DNA of 64,000 nt from Psococerastis gibbosa (GCA_963971405.1 OZ020487.1:9273344-9337343), one strand, 5' to 3'; shown: positions 21,117-31,395, numbered from the stretch's first letter. The notes: generated from the sequence alone by a model not told the origin. Program-made: numbers and translations.

Positions 21117-21793
21117 CTGCCCTCAAAAAATTTTAATCCAACTATACCACTCACTTTGTGAATCTCGGTTAGCGTATGGTATCCAAGTGTGGGGTGGGAC
21201 CTTTGTTACAAATTTAAATTCACTTGTAGTTACCCAAAAATACCTTATTAGAACAATACTCAAAAAACCTAGAACTTGGCCATCATTCCCTCTCTTTGCG
21301 TCTCTCGGTTTATACCCGCTGCGGCACTTGTTCTTATACAAGACATTGCGAATTTTTTACTCTATCAGTGGGGACATGGTACAGAGACCCAGACCAGCAA
21401 ATACTAGAAGAATTGAGCACCTTGTAGTACCAAGGGCATACATAGCAAATTTTACCAAATCCTACCAATATATAGCACCAAAATTATTTAACTTACTTAA
21501 TATTTGTCCTGGGTCGCTGTCAATAAATAAATTTTCCAAATTCGTCCGGGAATGGCTGATGAGACGGGAAGAGGTGGAATCTTTATTTGAAATAGTGGAC
21601 TAGACTGTTATGTGTTTACGAGAGATCTGTTATTAATATGTAAGTGTAGTTTAATAAGTTAAATTAAGTCTAATTGATTTTTTTCTTTTTTCTTTAGTTT
21701 TAGAGTAGGGTAAATTGTTATAGGTCTTCATGTGGGGCTTTACAATTATTGTATTTAAATTGTTCTATATTTAATACATTCATTCATTCATGT
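21117..21793 (+). mobile_element. 5'-truncated LINE inside the family C SINE
   Basis: The surrounding SINE reads CTACCATGT on the left and resumes TTTCCCTACCGGCACTGTGC on the right; the uninterrupted copy at about 52724 shows these are adjacent in the empty site. The insert carries an RT C-terminus, an AT-rich 3' UTR and a (CATT)n tail at about 21776-21791. The TSD is short (CATGT-like) and blurred by the tail. Confidence 0.8.
21120..21603 (+). pseudogene. LINE ORF2 C-terminal fragment
   Basis: Open frame entering at about 21120 and ending at TAG 21601-21603. It reads through ESRLAYGIQVWGG, a conserved post-RT motif, then RTILKKPRTWPSFPLFASLG and IAPKLFNLLNICPGS near the end. This is the usual C-terminus of jockey/CR1-like ORF2. 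There are no internal stops over about 160 codons, suggesting a fairly recent, severely 5'-truncated copy. Confidence 0.8.
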
Positions 21794-21896
21794 TTCCCTA
21801 CCGGCACTGTGCACACGACCAAGTTATCTGCAGCTTTAAACCTGCTCTGGTCCACTGGATTCAACTAAGTATGGCAGCCGGCTCTCCTGCGGGTAT

Positions 21897-22319
21897 ACTA
21901 TGCCGTTTGATATTTGCTTAATCTGCAGCCCTACTATGACGTTTAAAGACTAACCCGGAATAAGATTAAATAAATTATTATTAATAAATCCCGGGTGTCA
22001 CGTGACAGACAGGATTAAATGCATTAATTAACATTTCAGCAATTAATACGCATTGATTTAATGGTTTTAAACAAATAATTGCAACATGAGTGGGAAATTC
22101 AAATTATTATATTGATTTAGGTGAGTTTTTTATTACTATGATTTTTTCCAATTATTCATAATCACAATATTGGTACCCTCAAAAATTAAAACCCTTACAT
22201 TTTAATGGTCCACTTCTATTGACTACAATTAGGCTACTATCATATTCTTGTATTACAATTATTATAAATTTCTATTTCCCGCGCATTTTACACTATTTTG
22301 TTTAAAACAATTGATAGAA
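21897..22319. other. Intron sequence, nothing recognised
   Basis: AT-rich intron DNA without coding potential or repeat matches noted. Confidence 0.45.
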
Positions 22320-23150
22320 CCGGTCCGAGTTTACTCGAACATGCTTTCCAATTTATCAAAATTAGTAGATAGAGAAAATGAGTAATTTCATGGTAAATAA
22401 TTTTCCTATGGTTAAATTTCCGATATCTCGGGGGGGGGGGGGGGTGTCCACCTGACGTCACTCGTCACTGGTGGTGAGGTAAATTCTAGATAGGTCAGAC
22501 CAACACAGCAATACTGGCAGGGCACGCAATGCATTTGAGCGTTAATTTTCTATCATTTTTTTGTACAAAACCAAATACTTTTTTGGGAAAGCAACCTGTC
22601 CGGTTTCGTTACTCAATTTAACACCTAAAACATACCTGAAGGTAGAAATCATCGATAGAAAGGTGTCGCAGAAAAATTATTTTTTAGTCATTTTTCATTA
22701 AAATTTAGTCATTTTTATTTTTTTTACCCCCAGAAGCAAACTATCAAGGGGCAAGCGACCCCCCGCATTTTATCAACATTAACAACAACTACAATATATG
22801 TGAATGTAAAAAAAATCGTTGGAGCCGTTTTTGGGAAATAATTTTTTTAGACGTTTTTTTGAAGTTTTTTGAGAATAAAACCCCCCCAAATTGAGTTAGC
22901 CCAAAATAAAAAAAATTGCTCCCGAGGTATGATTTTTGTGAACCTACATGCCGAATTTCATCAAAATCGACCGAATAGTTTGCCCGGAAATCGACGAACA
23001 GATAGACAGACAGACAGACAGACATTTCGTAGAAACCACTTTTTTGGGTTCCTGGGACCTTAAAACCTATAAATCCGTTGAAATCTCGGAATAGAAAATT
23101 TCGACCGTCACAAAGCTTTCCTTATACTAGGCTACGTATAAATTGGAAAG
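22320..23150 (-). repeat. ~880-bp repeat, family A
   Basis: Minus orientation: starts AACCGGTCCGAGTTTACTCG and AACATGCTTTCCAATTTATC, and ends with TATAAATTGGAAAGCAA at about 23138-23152. It carries a poly(G) run near 22430-22444 and a (CAGA)n run at 23000-23023. Very similar to 55215-56090. Confidence 0.85.
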
Positions 23151-23866
23151 CAATAATGCGTATTAATATTTAATAGCTGATAAGTTGAATGATGTTAATT
23201 CTGTGTGGTTTATAGTGATTACTTTAATCCTATTCCCGGTGTTCCGGTAATCTGTAAATGGCATATGATGTATATGTATATGTATATACAGTACGTGAAA
23301 TCCTTTTCAAAATCATCCACTTATTAGTTTCACATCGACATAGTTAATGAAATAAATAAATACACGTAAATTAGTAGAGTATATTACTTACATTTATTTA
23401 ATGCGACCAGTTTCGGCATTACACCATCGTCATGCTAAACTCAACAAAACCCAAACAACACTATGCATACATTGGAGTTGGGCAAGTAAAAACAAAGTTC
23501 AAGAAATTTATGTTCAAGGTGTAGATACTGAAAAATTGGTGGCAACCTCTACTAAAGGGGATCTTCCCATAAAAGTTACATCGTTTAAACCTTTTTTCAT
23601 GAGTTCATTGCTTTTTTTAATTTCTATCACCTCTTGTGAATTCAGCAATTTTAACCTACCACCCAGGTGTTAGATACTAAAACCCTCAAAATTGCAAAAA
23701 TTGCCTGTCATGTTTATAGTATATTGTGACAAGCCGGAAATGTTTCAGACTTGCTTACTCCATTTTTACGTTCTATAATTCTATAAAAAAAATAACTTCC
23801 GGTCTGATCCACATAAAGGCTACTGCAGATCATGCAATCCACCTGCAGCCCATAATGGCGATTTGG
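23151..23866. other. Intron sequence; low-confidence repeat piece
   Basis: The open frame at 23401-23673 starts in GACCAGTTTCGGCATTACAC, a wording also seen at 33610-33640, so I treat it as repeat-derived. No gene called. Confidence 0.4.
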
Positions 23867-24030
23867 GATCATGACCCCCCCCCCCCCTAACTAAGTAAAT
23901 TCATAAGAGAGTAAAAAATAAAAATAAAAATTGGATCAAACTAACCTTTCAACAAACCAATTACCTTTCAAATTTATTTACAACTTGTGACCCCCCCCCC
24001 ACAAATTTTCCACTGGATCCGCTATTGCTG
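23867..24030 (-). repeat. hAT-like poly(C) repeat, minus orientation
   Basis: GGGATCATGACCC with a C run, then AACCAATTACCTTTCAAATT and ACAACTTGTGACCC with a second C run and CCACTGGATCCGC. This is the reverse complement of the order in 15362-15542. Ends not resolved. Confidence 0.5.
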
Positions 24031-24099
24031 GGCTCTAATATAGTAAGAATGCTTATAAAAAGACTAATTTCATAATTCTAATTTCTTACAGTAAAGGAA

Positions 24100-24370
24100 G
24101 TTTACCATGATAAACATTTATATTATTTAATCTTAGTATATGATCTTACTTATTTACTTACTTAGTGATGTTACTTAGAGTCTACATAAAATTAATTATT
24201 ATCGATAAAGTTTTAGTATTAGTTTAGTTTAGTTTAGTTTTAGCTTAGTTATTAGTATTAAGGGGGCCCCAGCACGGGAGAAATCCTTTGGGCCACCCCT
24301 ACTTCATTATATCACTGTATATGTAATATTGAAGAAACGAAATACATTTATTTATTTATTTTATTTATTA
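24100..24370 (+). repeat. LINE 3' UTR remnant
   Basis: Contains GGGGGCCCCAGCACGGGAG and AATCCTTTGGGCC, matching in reverse complement the insert at 43212-43355. It ends AACGAAATACATTTATTTAT. No coding part remains, so this is a very short 5'-truncated copy or a solo tail. Confidence 0.55.
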
Positions 24371-24707
24371 TTATCCGCAGTTGAAAAATTAGGAAATTAT
24401 TTTTTTATTGGAGAGGAAATCGATACGATAAATTGCCCTCCAACGCCCTTCAACTGTTCTAAAAGAAACGTCTCGCCATCTGCCCATTATAATTAAAAAA
24501 AAAATCTATTGTAAGGTTTTATTGGAAGAGGACGAGGGGGGGAGGTGGAGAGAGAGGGGGGGGGGGGACTGGCGGAGCGTGGGATAATTGTGAATGTAAT
24601 GCATGTAAGTATTTATTTAAATAAAAAAAGAAAACACGCATCATTTTATACACCTTTTTAAAAAGTAAAACTACCTAACCACGTAAATGCATGAAGAGGA
24701 TAGAAAA
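24371..24707. other. Intron sequence with a G-rich patch
   Basis: A purine-rich patch (GAGGGGGGGAGG, then a G run) at about 24530-24567. Otherwise nothing recognised. Confidence 0.4.
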
Positions 24708-24834
24708 TTGGCACCCCAAGACTAATTTCATTTTTTATTCCATTAACTCAGCTAGTTATCAAAAATTTGGCTAATTAATGTTTTTTGTTTTAATTTTAAA
24801 AAGGGTTAATCACTTCCAAACAATTTAATTAATG

Positions 24835-25372
24835 TATTTTATTGACCTCTTCAGTCGCCTCAATGAGTAAATAAATACTTTGTGTTGAGTTGCGACACGT
24901 CTCCGATAGAAATAATTAGATTGCTCGTCACTTCGTGCTATTTCATTTTAACAAACAAAAAATAACAAAAACTTAGAGTTTTAGAAAAACTTGTTATTAC
25001 AACCCGAATTATTAAAACCCAAATAATCGTTAAGAAAGCGCGTGTTAGTATTAAACCCTGGGCGCTTTCGGCAAGAACTGCCATCTACACAGGGAAACCC
25101 ACTAGCACAGTTACATCTTATCTGCGATTTGAGACTTGCTCAATTCGAGGAGAAGGTGCAAATGTGACTAGGGGAAACCTTAGGACTGGGAGCGGGGGGG
25201 GGGGGGAAGGGAGGGGGCGTGGCTGGTTACCTATTCCTAACCTACTAGCTAGATCTATTAGAGGGGATGATTGTGTGAATGTTATGTCTCCGATCACGTC
25301 ATGGCGTGTAGAGACTCGCACAAGTACAACTAGTACAAGCACACTACCACCTTGCCACCGAAGACGATAAAA
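24835..25372 (-). repeat. SINE family 1, split by family E
   Basis: TTGACCTCTTCAGTCGCCTC and GCGACACGTCTCCGAT are followed, after the insert, by CACGTCATGGCGTGTAGAGA and GCACACTACCACCTTGCCAC. This is the minus-strand order seen uninterrupted at 51395-51565. The break carries a 9-bp duplication, GTCTCCGAT. Confidence 0.75.
24908..25285. mobile_element. Family E element with 9-bp TSD
   Basis: Flanked by GTCTCCGAT at 24899-24907 and 25286-25294. Shares blocks with 6603-6960 in rearranged order. It starts AGAAATAATTAGATTGC and has no clear terminal inverted repeat, so the class is open. Confidence 0.65.
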
Positions 25373-25585
25373 GTTGGAAAAAAACTACTAATCGGGTATT
25401 TTTACTTTTCGGTTTGGTAGTTTTTCCAAGAATTCCAATTTACGCAAAATTTTGGTCCCCAGTGGTTTTTATGAAAGAAGTAAGGTGCTAATAATTTAAT
25501 ATTTCCTATTATATGATGCATGATGTAGTCTTCTACAACTTTGAACTTACATGAGCCAAAGCTTTAATTACTTGCTCTGTTTGTT

Positions 25586-26689
25586 ACCATCTCTAAGTGT
25601 AAACCACCGCTTGGTAGGATCATTAGGGTTATAAATAAACTCGATAATCCTAATCCATTTGCACTTCAGGGCAGCTTTCTTAGGCGTTATAAGTAGGCCT
25701 GTGCCGTATAGGGTGAATAATTGTTGTTTTATAGGTAGTTTTAGTTTTTATTTATTTATTTATTTTGTTTTTAAACGCCATATGTGTGTTTTTGGGGGTT
25801 GCGTGTGCTGTACCATTGCAAGTGTCATCGTTGTAGACGTGATCTATTGATGGCTCAAATAAAGACTATTTATTATTATTATTTATTATTAATTAAATTA
25901 AAAATAAAAAGTCAATAGAAAATAAAAATTTTCTACGTCCTCTTAATGCAACCATATAATGTTATATTTTCTCACTTAAACAGCAGGAAGGTAAAATCAG
26001 ATCCTTCTCTCCTTACATGAAATATTACCGTATCGTTAGCACGAATGTGGCTAAGGAAATGCTGAAAATGAGAAGTTTTATTACCAGAACTTGTGCTATC
26101 TTTTGGAGATATATATATAGCAATAAACTTTCCTGAAAATAAGCAGAAGATCTGGAGAAGATAAAGGACCTTCAATGAAGCAAATCGCTTTGGAAGCTAT
26201 TCTGGTTTTTGCTCATTTATAGGGCGGTTATCTTGGCATTCTGTTTATTGTACGGCTTGGGTGTCAACAGCCTGACATAATGGAGTACTTGCGTAGTGAC
26301 GTCACATGATCACCAATAATTTTTTTGTCCGAAAGTTACATAAGCAGCACCCAATAGTTGTCCGATGACGTCTACATTGACTCCATGTATTATAGCATCC
26401 CTGTTGGATTTACCTGCGCAAGAACTCCATTCAATGGCATTCAATGGGATGTTTTTTTGTTTGTTTTGTTTTTGTTTTTGGGGCGCAATGCCGCCTAGGC
26501 CACACACGCCCAGGTGTGTTACATGGTTAGGTACGGTAGGTTATGTTCGTCAATGTAAGTTTGCTTTTTTCAGTTTCTGGATATTATAGGAGGTTGATGA
26601 GGTTCGTAGTAGTTAAAAATGAGAGGATAGTTCGGGTAGCGGTTTCGTCATCACGTAGTAGGGTTGAGAGGGATGTCAATGGGATGCTG
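25586..26689. other. Intron sequence; one weak exon-like stretch
   Basis: At 25982-26137 an acceptor-like TTTTCTCACTTAAACAG precedes an open frame (QEGKIRSFSPYMKYYRIVST and onward), but there is no donor and the frame ends in TGA. I do not call it an exon. The rest is AT- and T-rich with nothing recognised. Confidence 0.4.
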
Positions 26690-26727
26690 ATAGTGTGCTG
26701 GTACCTGTGAGAGTCTCTACACAGAAT

Positions 26728-27299
26728 ACTTACTTACTTTACTTTATCCAACGCCCGAACGTGGTAGTTCAACCATTCGTCGCCGAGCTTCCCAATAGCG
26801 GTTCACCAAGTCATCGTTCGGGTAGGTGAGAGCCGTGCAGTCCCTCAGGTGGTCTTCGTCCATTCTTCCACCGTGACATAGTGGACATGTGTCATCGGCG
26901 GCAAGGCCAATGCGGTGTAGGTGGGCCTGACGGTAGTCATGGCCGGTATTGAGGCGGAATCTAGCAACAGCTTCAGCTCTCTCAAGGTTCCTACAGATGG
27001 GTCCCACTGTAGCAAGATTCTCCCACTTTTTGCCAGTGCTTAGGGTCTTGAGGGTGTTCTTCGTGGCACTGCAGATTGCTGCATTTATTTGGCTCTTGGC
27101 TCGGTTCAGGGTTAGTGGCACGTTTGGTTGGTCCATTTCCGCTCCTTCCTTGGCTTTCGCATCAGCTTTTTCATTGCCATATATTCCCATATGGCTAGGT
27201 ACCCACTGTAGGGAGGCTGCCCACCCTGCCGAAATGAGTTCCTCCAGTTTTTTTCGGCAATTGATTGTCTCCTCACAATCGGTGGGGGCGTTCTGCTCG
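26728..27299 (-). mobile_element. 5'-truncated RNase H-bearing LINE
   Basis: Minus-strand insertion with 9-bp TSD ACACAGAAT. The 3' end on the minus strand is GGATAAAGTAAAGTAAGTAA, an (AAGT)n-like tail. The fragment at 32729-33144 is the same family. Confidence 0.85.
26744..27299 (-). pseudogene. LINE RNase H end and C-terminal Cys/His domain
   Basis: Open frame across the whole insert. It enters in the RNase H domain (SLQWVPSHMGIYGNEKADAK carries the conserved His and the last Asp) and continues through ARFRLNTGHDYRQAHLHRIG. A CPLCHGGRMDEDHLRDC knuckle precedes the stop. There are no internal stops over about 185 codons. RT and endonuclease are missing, so it is inactive. Relative to the LINE at 12184-13665 it is a different family with the same domain order. 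Confidence 0.8.
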
Positions 27300-27399
27300 A
27301 CACAGAATGCGATCGGAGACCTGTCGTAACTCTAACTTAAGTTACTTTGTGAGCTCCCCTATGAATGGATGGGGGTTACACAGACTGAATGTCGGTAGA

Positions 27400-27668
27400 G
27401 AGGTGACTTGAGCGACCGCAGTCCTGGCTACTGGTCATGGTTTGTTCAGAGACCACATGGCCAAACTGGGTCATGGAGGTCCTACCGTCTGGCCGGCACT
27501 GCAATGAGTCCGCGGAAACCGCAGAACACGTGGTTGGCCACTATCCAGCACTGTGGCGGGCGTGGTTAGACTGTCCTGGGGCTGCGTGCTTCGACCAGGT
27601 CGATCTGATTGACATGACTGTATTATTTTCTGCCATGGTTAAGGCCAAACCGGAGGAGGTCACGTGAC
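27400..27668 (+). pseudogene. LINE C-terminal fragment with Cys/His motif
   Basis: Two overlapping frames make one remnant. GHGLFRDHMAKLGHGG is read first, then after a shift near 27490 HCNESAETAEHVVGHYPALW continues to a TGA at 27665-27667. The ESAETAEHV phrase and Cys/His spacing are typical of RNase H-bearing LINE C-termini. A single frameshift breaks it. Orientation is opposite to the neighbouring LINE at 26728-27299. Confidence 0.65.
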
Positions 27669-28734
27669 TGCCCTGGAAGTGTCTTTGCAGGGGATTCGTA
27701 ATATATGTTTTAAACCGCAGGGGTATAGTACAAATCGATAGAAGGGTATACTATACGCGTAGACATGCTTACACTATTGACTGAACCAAAAATTACAATT
27801 GCATTAGGTCTAAAATTTGTGCATGAAGCAATTAAAAACATACCTTTTAGAACATTTTTACCTCCAACCTCCAACTTTTATAATGAAATGCACTTCGGTC
27901 AGAAGCTCGACACTTAATTTGACAGTAAAGCGCCAGAAATAGGTAAAACTGCAATTATTTGAAATAATGCAAGTCAAATACGGAACAGGTACGTGTCGTG
28001 GGGCTTTGTTTATAAAATGGATATTCAGCCATCCCGTGGCTGGATACCGTTATCAATATGGCTGCTAGTGTAGCCTGCACAAGCTAGCTACTAAACTACA
28101 GAGTTTTTTACGGGTCCAGGTATCCGCTTTGCTATGCTGCAATGTGTAAGACTTCGATATTTTTTGCGTTGGTACTTATCTCTGATAGCTGGCTTATGGT
28201 TAACGGGTGCCTCGTAAGGCATATTATGGCTCCCGCCGCTCCACTTCTATTATATTTCTATGTATTCAACGCTCAACGCTCAAGGTCACAACCCTCCGGC
28301 TTGGCCTTAAGCTGATGTGATCCCAATAATTATGTTGTTCAATAAGTCCCAAAACCTATGTTAGCTCAACTCTCACTTCACTCTAAAAGTTACACTTTTT
28401 TTTTGTCCAGTAACCCCGGACTAGGACAAGACAAGACAAGAAAGAAAGAAGAGAAAGAGAGAAAGAAAGAAGAGAAAAAAGAAAATTGTCTTTTTTTTTC
28501 AGGGCAAGTAATATAATATTGAGAGAAACAATTAATACATTAATTAAATTATGAGCATTTGCACTGCAAAATATAATTTTAATTAATAATTAAATATAAT
28601 ATATATGAATTGAGGTTATTGGGTAAAGTTAGTAAAAATGAGGTAATTGAGTTAATTGGGTATCGAATGGGTATCACTGCTTATTTTTTTCATAAAATTT
28701 TAGATAAATACAGAGGCTTTGTTTAATAAATAAT
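27669..28734. other. Intron sequence with a purine microsatellite
   Basis: A (GAAA)n-like purine tract occupies about 28424-28490. Nothing coding recognised. Confidence 0.45.
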
Positions 28735-28915
28735 ACGAAGCCAACCTAGTGGAGGTAGGTCTATAAAATCCTCTCTTACACTCAACAATGAAGACCCGGG
28801 ACAGCCTGCTTTACATGCCCTCCGAAGCATGGCAAGAAAATGTAGACAGTGTGGGTCTCGAACGAACAATCTTTCGGGTGAAAGTCCGTACCACTACTCT
28901 ACATGTCGTGAATGT
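28735..28915 (-). repeat. tRNA-derived SINE, family 2
   Basis: GCCAACCTAGTGGAGGTAGG, CTGCTTTACATGCCCTCCGA and the B-box region (GTGGGTCTCGAACGAAC, mutated) in minus orientation. Confidence 0.7.
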
Positions 28916-28949
28916 TTATGTAAGGAAACCGAAATTTAACCCGCTAGGA

Positions 28950-29045
28950 CAATAATTGCTAATCATGGAACTACTCATATTATCTATCTCGGTATACTAA
29001 ATTCATAAATAGGAAAGCATGAACGGGTTCACTCGTACCGGTTCT
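28950..29045 (+). repeat. Right end of family A
   Basis: GGAACTACTCATATTATCTA, then AATAGGAAAGCATGAACGGG, ACTCGTACCGGTTCTTTG. Only the terminal ~100 bp is present, and the hairpin is mutated. Confidence 0.55.
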
Positions 29046-29842
29046 TTGTTTTTATGAAGTATTATAGATACTGCAACTTATATACAGTATGTTCGATATC
29101 ATTGTCACACACCTAATACCACTAATTGGGACATTCTATAGATTAGAGTATTTAGAGTGGACTTATGAGAGGGGAAATATATATAACCTTATAGGATGGT
29201 ACCAAAATAATTAATAATATATTACGACACTTAACAATAAGTAATGTGAATCGTACTTACGCGTACTTCAGACAGGGAGACAACTCCACTTACTCAGTCT
29301 AACCAGCTCTGCCTCTCCGAACCCAAGGTCCGTGTTTTATACTTTATGGCTAAGGACATACGTGACGACCAGTATAACATTTATGCAACAGCGGTTTGTC
29401 GTCTGTCCTCAGCCCTGAGCCTAGGCCAAGAGGAGCGTACGCTTGTGTTAGGCCTAGGGCGTAACAATCATATAATCCATTTTGAGTCCTATTGTGTTGT
29501 GTGGCCTACATTTTGACTTTAGAACTCTATATGCGCACGTTAATACTACATAATCAGTAAAGTTAAATTTAAACAGTGCCGTCAAATACTGTATTTCTGC
29601 AGAGCATATTTTAACACCAGTGCCACCTAGTCGAGGTTTAGTGCCGCCTAGTGATACAGTTAGTGCCGGCGGCAAAAAAGGCCAAATTTCAAATTTGTAG
29701 AATAGCAACAAAATACAAGTATTTGAAAAAAAGTATATAATTTTTGTATAACTAAAACAATATCACTACTCGAAACTTTATACTCGTACTCGCATAAATG
29801 GATTAACAACTATAGATATAGGGTATGGGACCATGCGTTCAC
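29046..29842. other. Intron sequence, nothing recognised
   Basis: Short open frames without motifs. CCACCTAGTCG/TGCCGCCTAGTG near 29625-29650 is reminiscent of repeat termini, but I cannot define an element. Confidence 0.4.
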
Positions 29843-29845
29843 TTA

Positions 29846-29980
29846 GGCGCTTATTCCACCCACGTCAATAGTCAATAGTAAAATTCGTATTGACGTGGTA
29901 GCAGACATTAAAGACAGTCTAAAAATGTCTGTTACCACGTCAATACCACATTTACTATTGGCGTAGGTGGAATAAGCGCC
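29846..29980. mobile_element. 135-bp Harbinger-like MITE (outer arms only)
   Basis: Termini GGCGCTTATTCCACC and GGTGGAATAAGCGCC are perfect inverted repeats. Preceded by TTA and followed by TAA. The arms include GACGTGGTAGCAGACATTAAAG, matching the outer arms of the 382-bp element at 16581, but with no inner module. Confidence 0.8.
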
Positions 29981-29983
29981 TAA

Positions 29984-30411
29984 GGTGCCCATTCCACATA
30001 CGTACAACGTCAATGAAAATTATGAAATTGAAGGACATTTCAATTTCTCATTGATGGGGGCCATTCCATATGTTTTTCAAAAATTGACAATTTTCAATTG
30101 AAGCGTATGCGCCAAATTTTTGAAATTTGTTTCTTGAAATTGTATTTGTTTTCTTCGTCGCCTTATTATTTAATCCTTATTATAATTTTTATACAGAAAT
30201 GCTTTCTTTTTAGAGAAATCAATTAAAATAGTTGTACTTGTCATATCACATGACGCCATTTTTTAATTTTAGATTGTTTGTTTCATTGTTTGTGATTTTA
30301 CTCTATTATCAATTGATCATTGATCAATTTTAACAATGGCATAGAGTAAAATTGAAATGTCCTTCAATTTCATAATTTTCATTGACGTTGTACGTATGTG
30401 GAATGGGCACC
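29984..30411. mobile_element. 428-bp Harbinger-like MITE
   Basis: Termini GGTGCCCATTCCACATACGT and ACGTATGTGGAATGGGCACC are perfect inverted repeats; arms extend through AATTGAAGGACATTTCAATT. Preceded by TAA and followed by TTA. The core (ATTGATCATTGATCAATTTT, GGCGTCATG in reverse) is shared with the cores at 16581, 30873, 31738 and 52884, although the arms differ. Confidence 0.8.
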
Positions 30412-30689
30412 TTAGGAATAATATGTTATACACTATATACTAGTAGAATCGGATTTTGCTTAGTGCCGCCTTCTGAAAATTCCTTAAAATTGGCTTTGAT
30501 CTATAGTATATTAAATTAGCTTTTTATTTACCTACGCCACACCTCAGAAGAGCTGGGTTCAATAGGAAAAGGGAAATCAGCAATGCCGATTCTAAACTTT
30601 GAATGGTTAAAGGTGAAAAGTCGTGAAGAAAGTGGCATGAATGGATGTTTACTTCAAATAACGATAGCTTCCATCAGCAGCAGCTACAT

Positions 30690-31395
30690 GGTGGCTCCCA
30701 AACTGTGGTCCATGGACCACCGGTGGTCCACATACAAATATCAGGTGGTCCATGGACAAAAAGGAAGAAAAAAAGAAAATAAATTAGCTGAGATATTGGA
30801 AATTTGAAGTAAAATACTGTAAGTCTTGGCACTGAACTATAAATTCCAACCGATACCAGCCTTAAACGTTTAGGTGCCCATTCTATTGACCGGCTAGGGC
30901 TATTTCCAAAAACGGTGACGTGGTAGCAGACATTCAAGACTTAGGTGGCTTTCCACTGACCTCGCATTGCAGAATTGACGGAAATGTTTATTTTCCTCTA
31001 TGCCATAGTTAAAATTGATCAATGATCATACAGTAAAATCACAAACAAACAAACTAAAATTAAAAAAATGGCGTCATGGGATATTTTAAGTACAAACATT
31101 TTAATGTATTTCTATAAAAAGAAAAATTCTAATTTCCGTCAATGTCATTTGCATTCTGCAATGCGAGATCGGTGGAAACGCCACCTAAGTCTTGAATGTC
31201 TGCTACCACGTCACTGTTTTTGGAAATAGTCCTAGCCGGTCAATGGAATGGGCGCCTTAGTAAAATATTAGCATGTAATTGTAGGCACAAATCATCCTAG
31301 AGTTTGACGATCTTCCTGTCGCAGCTATGGTGTTCCACGGAAAATCATAAAATAATCTGGTTGTCCACGGACAAAAAAGTTTGGGAACCCCGGCC
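30690..31395. mobile_element. Degenerate hAT-like element hosting a Harbinger-like MITE
   Basis: GGTGGCTCCCAAACTGTGG on the left and, reversed, CCGGGGTTCCCAAACTTTTT on the right are hAT-style termini. GGTCCATGGAC and TCCACGGACAAAAA recur in both halves. The Harbinger-like MITE at 30873-31256 interrupts it. I could not resolve an 8-bp TSD. Confidence 0.5.
30873..31256. mobile_element. 384-bp Harbinger-like MITE, TTA TSD
   Basis: Termini GGTGCCCATTCTATTGACCG and, reversed, GGCGCCCATTCCATTGACCG, flanked by TTA at 30870-30872 and 31257-31259. Inner arms GCATTGCAGAAT/ATTCTGCAATGC and the TGATCAATGATCA core are as at 16581. Confidence 0.85.

Larger units (their letters stand above)
20958..21883 (-). 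mobile_element. SINE-like retroposon, family C, split by a LINE
   Basis: Flanked by CTCCTGCGGGTAT at 20945-20957 and 21884-21896, a perfect 13-bp TSD. The + strand starts with (GTA)n and ends ATGGCAGCCGG, so the element probably reads on the minus strand with a (TAC)n tail. The body contains CCTCCTGATTATAGTGGATT and GTCACACGATTAGTTCGG. Intact and diverged relatives are at 52535-52817 and 35390-35620. A LINE occupies 21117-21793 inside it. It begins only 57 bp downstream of the splice donor at 20901. Confidence 0.85.
24708..25585. mobile_element. Family F foldback split by a SINE
   Basis: The left end GGCACCCCAAGACTAATTTC and TATCAAAAATTTGGCTAA matches 10511 onward. The right end CTACTAATCGGGTATTTTTA through TACATGAGCCAAAGC matches the right half of that copy. 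The middle (about 24835-25372) is SINE family 1, itself interrupted. The three-layer nesting gives a relative age order. Confidence 0.65.
26690..27345 (+). repeat. SINE family 1 fragment split by an RNase H LINE
   Basis: GAGAGTCTCTACAC on the left and GCGATCGGAGACCTGTCG on the right are consecutive in intact copies (for example about 590-620). The break carries ACACAGAAT at 26719-26727 and 27300-27308. Confidence 0.7.

Noticed and set aside
23401-23673. 90-codon frame in the intron
   Set aside because: It begins in TTTCGGCATTACACCATCGTC, wording typical of dispersed repeats and similar to 33610-33640; no splice context.
25982-26137. Possible extra exon of the secreted-protein gene
   Set aside because: The acceptor-like sequence is acceptable, but the frame ends in a stop, has no donor, and the codon pattern is not persuasive.
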